From: Deltaproteobacteria bacterium
Lineage (GTDB): Bacteria > Desulfobacterota > Desulfobaccia > Desulfobaccales > 0-14-0-80-60-11
Assembly: GCA_016875015.1 (NCBI GenBank)
Contig: VGSJ01000011.1
Location: 1-55,984, forward strand
Reading direction: 5' to 3'
DNA length: 55,984 nucleotides
In this document: in pieces, positions 51,347 to 55,984 of the stretch
How the letters are laid out: the number at the start of each line of letters is the position of its first letter
Numbering within the stretch: position 1 is the stretch's first letter
Notes under the pieces: generated by a model
What the model was told of the DNA's origin: nothing
Databases searched by the model: none
What the model saw: the letters and a program-made list of their open reading frames with translations, nothing else
Position numbers and translations under genes: made by a program

Positions 51347-52771
51347 GTGTTGCGTGACCAGCGACGGACCAAGATCGTCTGCACCCTGGGCCCGGCCAGT
51401 GACGGCGACATCCTGCCCCGGCTCCTGGAAGCCGGCATGAATGTGGCCCGGCTCAATTTTTCCCACGGCACCCAAGAGCAGCACGGCGCCCGGATCAAGC
51501 GCCTCCGGGAGTTGGCCGGGGCTCTCGGGCTGCCGTTGGCCATTCTCCAGGATCTGGCCGGCCCCAAGGTCCGTATCGGGGACGTGACCGGCGGCGAAGT
51601 CACGCTGCGGGAAGGCGAGGCGTTTGGTCTCAGCGCCGTCCCCCTGAAGGAAGGCCAGGCCGGGGTTCTCGTGGATATCCCTCAAGTTTTCACCGAGACT
51701 CCCCCGGGGGCGTCCATCCTGCTGGCCGATGGCAACATTGAACTCCGGGTGGAAACCAGGACCGATACGGCCCTCGAATGCCGGGTGGTGGTGGGCGGGG
51801 TATTACGCTCCCACGTGGGGATAAATTTCCCCATGCACTCACTAAAGGTGCCGGCCTTCACCGAAAAAGACCGGGAAGACCTGCGCTTCGGAATCGCCCA
51901 GGGGGTGGACTTCATCGCCCTGTCCGCCGTGCGCTCCCGCCAGGATATCCTGGAGGTCAAAGAGTTCATGCGCCACCTGGGGGCGGACATCCCCGTCATC
52001 GCCAAAATTGAAAAGCACGAAGCCCTGAGCCGGCTCGAGGAAATCCTGGACGAGGCCGACGGCCTCATGGTGGCCCGGGGGGACCTGGGGGTGGATATTC
52101 CCCTGGAGCAGGTCCCGATGGTCCAGAAGCGGATCATCGCCGCGGCCAACCGGGTGGGCAAGCCGGTCATCACCGCCACCCAGATGCTGCTGTCCATGGT
52201 GACCCACTCCCGCCCCAGCCGGGCGGAGGCCACCGACGTGGCCAACGCCATCCTGGATGGCACCGATGCGGTCATGCTGAGCGAAGAGACGGCCGCGGGA
52301 CAATTTCCGGTGGAGGCGGTAAAGTTTTTGGACCGGGTGAGCCGGGTTACCGAGGCGGATTTTCCTCACGCCGCCTGGCTCCGGGGCCGGGCCCCCTCGG
52401 GACGCCAGGAGATCACCGCGGCTGTCAGCTATTCGGCCTGCGAGATGGCCCAGTATCTGGAGGCCACGGCCATTCTCACCAACACCGAATATGGAGGCAC
52501 CGCCCGCCTCATCAGCCGGTTTCGGCCTCGCACCCCCATCGTGGGGGTGACGTCCCGGGAGGATACCTGGCGCCGGCTGAGCCTTTCCTGGGGGGTTTTC
52601 CCCCTGCTGATCCCACCGATCAAGGACACGGACGAGATGCTCCGGGTGGTGGAGGCCGAGGCCTTCAAGTCCGGGATGCTGAACCACGGCGACCGGGTCA
52701 TCATCACCACCGGCACCCCCATCGGCACCCGGGGCAGCACCAACCTGATCAAGGCGGACGTCATCTCGTAA
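51347..52771 (+). CDS. pyk: Pyruvate kinase
   Basis: It makes pyruvate and ATP from phosphoenolpyruvate, the last glycolytic step. In 474 residues: RRTKIVCTLGPAS at the start, MNVARLNFSHG, DLAGPKVRIG, the B-domain, and the catalytic signature IPVIAKIEKHEAL with the key Lys, then DGLMVARGDLGVDIPLEQVP and TATQMLLSM. The C-terminal allosteric domain is complete. It starts with GTG at 51347, nine bases after AGGAGGT. A possible promoter is TTGTCA (51196-51201) and TATTTT (51219-51224), 17 bases apart. With pfkA and gpsA it is one of three central-carbon genes in the window. Confidence 0.97.
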   Translation: MLRDQRRTKIVCTLGPASDGDILPRLLEAGMNVARLNFSHGTQEQHGARIKRLRELAGALGLPLAILQDLAGPKVRIGDVTGGEVTLREGEAFGLSAVPLKEGQAGVLVDIPQVFTETPPGASILLADGNIELRVETRTDTALECRVVVGGVLRSHVGINFPMHSLKVPAFTEKDREDLRFGIAQGVDFIALSAVRSRQDILEVKEFMRHLGADIPVIAKIEKHEALSRLEEILDEADGLMVARGDLGVDIPLEQVPMVQKRIIAAANRVGKPVITATQMLLSMVTHSRPSRAEATDVANAILDGTDAVMLSEETAAGQFPVEAVKFLDRVSRVTEADFPHAAWLRGRAPSGRQEITAAVSYSACEMAQYLEATAILTNTEYGGTARLISRFRPRTPIVGVTSREDTWRRLSLSWGVFPLLIPPIKDTDEMLRVVEAEAFKSGMLNHGDRVIITTGTPIGTRGSTNLIKADVIS

Positions 52772-52931
52772 AGGGCCCGCCGACCCGTGCGGACGCACCG
52801 GCTGGAAGCCTGTGCCACCATGCCGTCTCTTGACCCGGATAATTTTGCTCCTTATAGTAAGAATTAAGCATATCGACCTTCCCTAACCTTGTTTTTTCGC
52901 CGATTTCCGCGGCCTTTGCGTGGAGGACATC

Positions 52932-54677
52932 ATGGCTGAACCCTTGGGATATTTCACGTTTGTGCTCCATTCCCATCTCCCTTACGTCATCGGCCACGGG
53001 CGCTGGCCCCACGGTATGGACTGGCTCAACGAGGCCGCGGCCGAATCATACATCCCCCTGCTGACGGCCTTCAACCGCCTGGGCGCGAGAGGTCGCGGCT
53101 CCGGGGTTACCCTGGGGATCACCCCCATCCTGGCGGAAATGCTGGCCGCCAAAGTCTTTCGCCAGGAGTTCAAGGACTACCTGGACCAAAAGATCCAGGC
53201 AGCCAAAGATGACCTGGCCACCTTCAAGAAGCTGGGGGATGACCATTTCGCTTCGGTGGCCCGGATGTGGGCCACCCGCTACGGGGAAGTGAAGCGGGCT
53301 TTCAGCGAGGATTTTGGCGAGGATCTGATCGGGGCCTTCAGGCGGTTGATGGACGCCGGCGTCCTGGAAATCATCACCTCCGCTGCCACCCACGGGTATC
53401 TGCCCCTGTTGGGCCGGGACACCGCGGTCCAGGCCCAGGTGAAGCAGGGGGTGGCCACGTACCGCCGCCATTTCGGCCGGGACCCTAAGGGGTTCTGGCT
53501 CCCGGAATGCGCCTACCGGCCCCGCTATCCATGGTCCCCGCCCCTGAAGGATTGGGCCGGGAAACCGGTGCTGCGCAAAGGGGTGGAAGAGTTTCTGTCG
53601 GAGAACGGCCTTAAGTATTTCTTTATCGACTCCCACCTCCTGAAGGGGGGAAAAGCCATCGGGGTCTATAAAGATCGGTTCGATGCCCTGGAGCGCCTGT
53701 GGGAGCGTTTTGCCGCCCAGTACCAGGAGCGGCCGGAGGAGGAGGATAAAACCCCTTACCAGGCTTACCTGGTGAGTTCGGCCCCGGATACCAAGCGCCC
53801 GGTGGCCGCCTTCACCCGGGACCCCAAGACCGGCCTCCAGGTGTGGAGCGGAGAGTGGGGGTATCCCGGGGATGGCAACTATTTGGATTTCCACAAGAAG
53901 CGCTTCCCCGGCGGCCTGCGCTACTGGCAGGTGACCAGCTCCCAGGCCGATCTGGCCGACAAGCAACCCTACCATCCCGAGGCGGTGGCGGCCCGGATCA
54001 ATGACCAGGCGGACCATTTTGTCTCCCTGGTGACGGGAATCCTCACGGAGTTCAAAGCCACGGAGGGCCGGCCCGGCATGATCGTGGCGCCCTACGATAC
54101 CGAACTCATCGGCCACTGGTGGTTCGAAGGGCCCGAATGGCTCTACCAGGTACTGAAACGGTTCCAGGACCACACCCAGGTGAGCCTGAGCCCGGGGGGC
54201 GAAATCCTGGAGGCCAGCGCCCCCCGGTCGGTTATTTCCCTGCCGGAGGGTTCCTGGGGGGAAGGGGGCTATCACTGGATCTGGCTCAATGAGATGAATG
54301 ACTGGACCTGGCGCCACGTCTATGCCGCGGAGGAGGCCATGGAGGAGATGGCCCGGCTCTGGGCCGACGACCCGGACCCCCGTTTACAAGACCTCTTAAA
54401 GCAGTGCGGCCGCTCCCTGTTCCTGCTGGAGTCCTCGGACTGGCAGTTTTTGATCAGCACCTTCAGCGCCCGGGATTACGCCGAACTCCGGTTGACTACG
54501 CACAATGACGATTTTCGCCGCCTGGCGGCCATGACCCGGCGCTACGCCGAGGCGCGCCAGCTGCCCTCGGAAGACTGGAATTTCCTGCACCTGTGCCGGG
54601 AGCGGGATGACGCCTTCCCGGATATCGACCCCCGGTGGTGGGCCAAGGTCCAGTATCCGCCGGTTGAGGTCGAGTGA
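52932..54677 (+). CDS. GH57-family glycoside hydrolase, glucan branching type
   Basis: A 581-residue cytosolic enzyme of family GH57 resembling 1,4-alpha-glucan branching enzymes. The five-motif pattern is visible: FVLHSHLPYVIGHGRWPHG at the start, a second His-rich region SAATHGYLPLL, GFWLPECAYRPRY with the nucleophile Glu near residue 191, and APYDTELIGHWWFEGP with the general-acid Asp near residue 388. The C-terminal helical domain has WHLP-like DWNFLHLCRERDDAFPDID. It would branch or remodel storage glucan. The ATG at 52932 follows GGAGG; a GTG at 52920 is an alternative. The neighbours, pyk and lpxC, do not form an obvious pathway with it. Confidence 0.93.
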   Translation: MAEPLGYFTFVLHSHLPYVIGHGRWPHGMDWLNEAAAESYIPLLTAFNRLGARGRGSGVTLGITPILAEMLAAKVFRQEFKDYLDQKIQAAKDDLATFKKLGDDHFASVARMWATRYGEVKRAFSEDFGEDLIGAFRRLMDAGVLEIITSAATHGYLPLLGRDTAVQAQVKQGVATYRRHFGRDPKGFWLPECAYRPRYPWSPPLKDWAGKPVLRKGVEEFLSENGLKYFFIDSHLLKGGKAIGVYKDRFDALERLWERFAAQYQERPEEEDKTPYQAYLVSSAPDTKRPVAAFTRDPKTGLQVWSGEWGYPGDGNYLDFHKKRFPGGLRYWQVTSSQADLADKQPYHPEAVAARINDQADHFVSLVTGILTEFKATEGRPGMIVAPYDTELIGHWWFEGPEWLYQVLKRFQDHTQVSLSPGGEILEASAPRSVISLPEGSWGEGGYHWIWLNEMNDWTWRHVYAAEEAMEEMARLWADDPDPRLQDLLKQCGRSLFLLESSDWQFLISTFSARDYAELRLTTHNDDFRRLAAMTRRYAEARQLPSEDWNFLHLCRERDDAFPDIDPRWWAKVQYPPVEVE

Positions 54678-54689
54678 CCCTGCGGCAAC

Positions 54690-54770
54690 TGTGGGGCTTT
54701 TGCCACAATCGCCGAAAAGTTGTGGTTTTTTTACCACACCCGGGGCCGGGCCGGAAATCCGGCCTGGCCC
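54690..54770 (+). promoter_or_regulatory. Three hairpins in the GH57-lpxC spacer
   Basis: Two matching 18-base hairpins, TGTGGGGCTTTTGCCACA (54690-54707) and TGTGGTTTTTTTACCACA (54721-54738), are followed by a 12-pair stem GGGCCGGGCCGG, loop AAAT (54743-54770, one G-U pair). None has a clean T-run after it. They may end the GH57 transcript or act in the lpxC leader; the sequence alone does not decide. Confidence 0.45.
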
Positions 54771-54886
54771 ACTATTGCTAAAAGATCAACTATCCCTGCC
54801 AGTTATCCTCTTAAGTTCGAACGGCGTCCAACCGAAATATCCTGGTACAGACCTTGCACCCTGTCCTGACGAAGGGGAGAATTAGT

Positions 54887-55801
54887 ATGTGGCAACAGAC
54901 TCTGGCGCAGCCGTTGACTTTTTCCGGCATCGGCCTTCACTCGGGCCGGCCGGTTACAGTCACGATCTATCCGGCTGCCGCCAACCACGGCTTGCGGTTC
55001 GTGCGGGCGGACCTGCCAGACCGGCCGGAAATCCTGGCCCATTACAGCAAAGTGGTGGACACCCTCCGGGCCACCACGCTGGGGGAGGGGATGGCTACAC
55101 TCTCTACGGTGGAGCACCTGCTGGCCGCCCTGCGGGGCGCCGGGGTGGACAACGCCCGCATCGCGGTGGAGGGGCCGGAAGTGCCCATCATGGATGGGAG
55201 CGCCGGCCCCTTTGCTGCGCTTTTGGCCGAAACCGGGTTCAAGACGCTGCCCTGGCTCCGGGCCTACCTCCGGGTGCACCGCCCGGTGGAACTGCGGGAA
55301 GGGGACCAGTGGATGCGGGTTGTCCCCGGCGAGCCCCGGATCACCTACACCATCGATTTCAGCCACCCGCTGATTAGGCGGCAGCGTTTCACCGTGCCCC
55401 TGGCCTCCGAGGCCTTTGCCCGGGAGATCGCTTCGGCCCGCACCTTCGGCTTCTTGAAGGAAGTGCAGTATCTCCAGACCCACGGCCTGGCCCTGGGGGG
55501 CTCCCTCGACAATGCCGTGGTCTTGGATGATGCCGGGGTCCTGAACCCCGGGGGGTTCCGCTTCCCGGATGAGTGCGTGCGCCACAAGATTTTGGACGCG
55601 ATGGGGGATCTGGCGCTCTTGGGCCTGCACCTGTACGGCCGCCTGGAAGTGAGCCGGGGCAGCCACGAATTCCATCTCCGTTTTTTGCAGCACCTGATGG
55701 ACCAGCAGGCCTCCTGGCGCGTCTGGTTGCCGTCGCCCCGCACCCGGGAGACACAACCTTCCTGGTTTCAACCCACCCGGTGGGAGGGGGCGCCCGCTTA
55801 A
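54887..55801 (+). CDS. lpxC: UDP-3-O-acyl-N-acetylglucosamine deacetylase
   Basis: LpxC removes the N-acetyl group in the committed step of lipid A synthesis, using a zinc ion. In 304 residues: TFSGIGLHSGRPVTVTI at the start, STVEHLLAALRG with the first zinc His, DNARIAVEGPEVPIMDGSAGPF, and the HKILDAMGDLALLG helix with His and Asp ligands, then the closing His in SRGSHEFHLRFLQHL. The sequence ARTFGFLKEVQYL matches the acyl-chain passage. The ATG at 54887 has AAGGGGAG eight bases upstream. It ends in a terminator. Confidence 0.97.
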   Translation: MWQQTLAQPLTFSGIGLHSGRPVTVTIYPAAANHGLRFVRADLPDRPEILAHYSKVVDTLRATTLGEGMATLSTVEHLLAALRGAGVDNARIAVEGPEVPIMDGSAGPFAALLAETGFKTLPWLRAYLRVHRPVELREGDQWMRVVPGEPRITYTIDFSHPLIRRQRFTVPLASEAFAREIASARTFGFLKEVQYLQTHGLALGGSLDNAVVLDDAGVLNPGGFRFPDECVRHKILDAMGDLALLGLHLYGRLEVSRGSHEFHLRFLQHLMDQQASWRVWLPSPRTRETQPSWFQPTRWEGAPA

Positions 55802-55829
55802 GAGTTTTGACGTGTGGTTATGGGGGGGA

Positions 55830-55857
55830 GGGCAGGCCATGGGGCCTGCCCTTTTTT
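55830..55857 (+). terminator. Rho-independent terminator of lpxC
   Basis: A nine-pair perfect stem GGGCAGGCC/GGCCTGCCC with an ATGG loop is followed by six T residues. The next base is the first base of the group II intron. Confidence 0.92.
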
Positions 55858-55984
55858 GTGTGCCGGGCATGCACAGCAGCTTGGAGGTGAAAGTCCTCTA
55901 CCCAACCTGATGGAGGTGAAGGGTTAGCGAAGCGCAAGGGCGTCATCGTGAGGTGGGGTCTGAAGGAAGCGCGGAGCAAAGCCA
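55858..55984 (+). mobile_element. 5' end of a class C group II intron (cut by window)
   Basis: It begins with GTGTGCCGGGCATG, matching the group II 5' consensus GUGYG. Further domain I landmarks follow in order: GGTGAAAGTCC, GGGTTAGCGAAGCGCAAGGG, CGTGAGGTGGGG and TCTGAAGGAAGCG...GCAAA. These closely resemble the start of known IIC introns such as that of Oceanobacillus. Insertion immediately after a terminator hairpin and its T-run is the hallmark of class C introns. Only 127 bases are in the window; the reverse transcriptase gene and the 3' end would lie beyond. Confidence 0.88.

Overview
This 56 kb window reads as the chromosome of a GC-rich, Gram-negative, probably anaerobic bacterium. Outer-membrane biogenesis genes (lpxC, an Omp85 protein, tamB) show the Gram-negative envelope. 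A complex I operon without nuoEFG, a split transketolase, an AMP/adenosine-kinase-like protein, a GH57 glucan enzyme and an EndoQ-type repair nuclease together suggest a member of the Desulfobacterota (former Deltaproteobacteria). That placement is inference; there is no rRNA gene in the window.

Layout. 0.4-2.4 kb: gatC-gatA on the minus strand. 3-5.2 kb: both halves of a split transketolase, separated by repeat DNA. 5.2-7.9 kb: two tandem S41 (CtpA-like) genes, the first with both catalytic residues replaced. 8.2-9.6 kb: der. 10-12.2 kb (minus): two small secreted proteins, an unknown small protein and a creatininase-family enzyme. 12.5-22.3 kb: an 11-gene complex I operon, nuoABCDHIJKLMN, with a clear promoter and terminator. 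22.7-23.6 kb: a TauE-like transporter plus a possible 35-residue CxxC protein. 24-31.4 kb (minus): two glycosyltransferase genes and a small membrane protein, moaA, a secreted protein, an NlpC/P60 lipoprotein, metG and a TPR protein. 31.6-37.4 kb (minus): a Cys-rich metal-binding protein, pfkA with an in-frame amber codon near its end, then gyrA-gpsA. 37.4-39.9 kb: a markedly AT-rich accessory islet holding a DNA methyltransferase fused to an Mrr-like nuclease domain, an orphan MNT nucleotidyltransferase, a GxxExxY protein bounded by inverted repeats, and a remnant of a LivK-type binding protein. 40-42.9 kb: an adenosine-specific kinase and a MurU/AmgK-like cell-wall recycling pair whose kinase is frameshifted. 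43-50.2 kb (minus): tamB, an Omp85 protein and an EndoQ homologue. 50.9-55.8 kb: a zinc-ribbon protein, pyk, a GH57 enzyme and lpxC. The window ends inside the 5' part of a class C group II intron sitting directly behind the lpxC terminator.

The intergenic DNA is the most unusual part. It carries several families of short, protein-free, inverted-repeat elements: a 102-bp element in three copies plus a diverged relative, a 174-bp element in two copies plus fragments, a 112-bp element, long GC hairpin repeats, heptamer arrays in inverted pairs that abut the start codons of der and metG, and a nonamer array lying in frame inside two coding sequences. No CRISPR array, tRNA or rRNA gene was seen.
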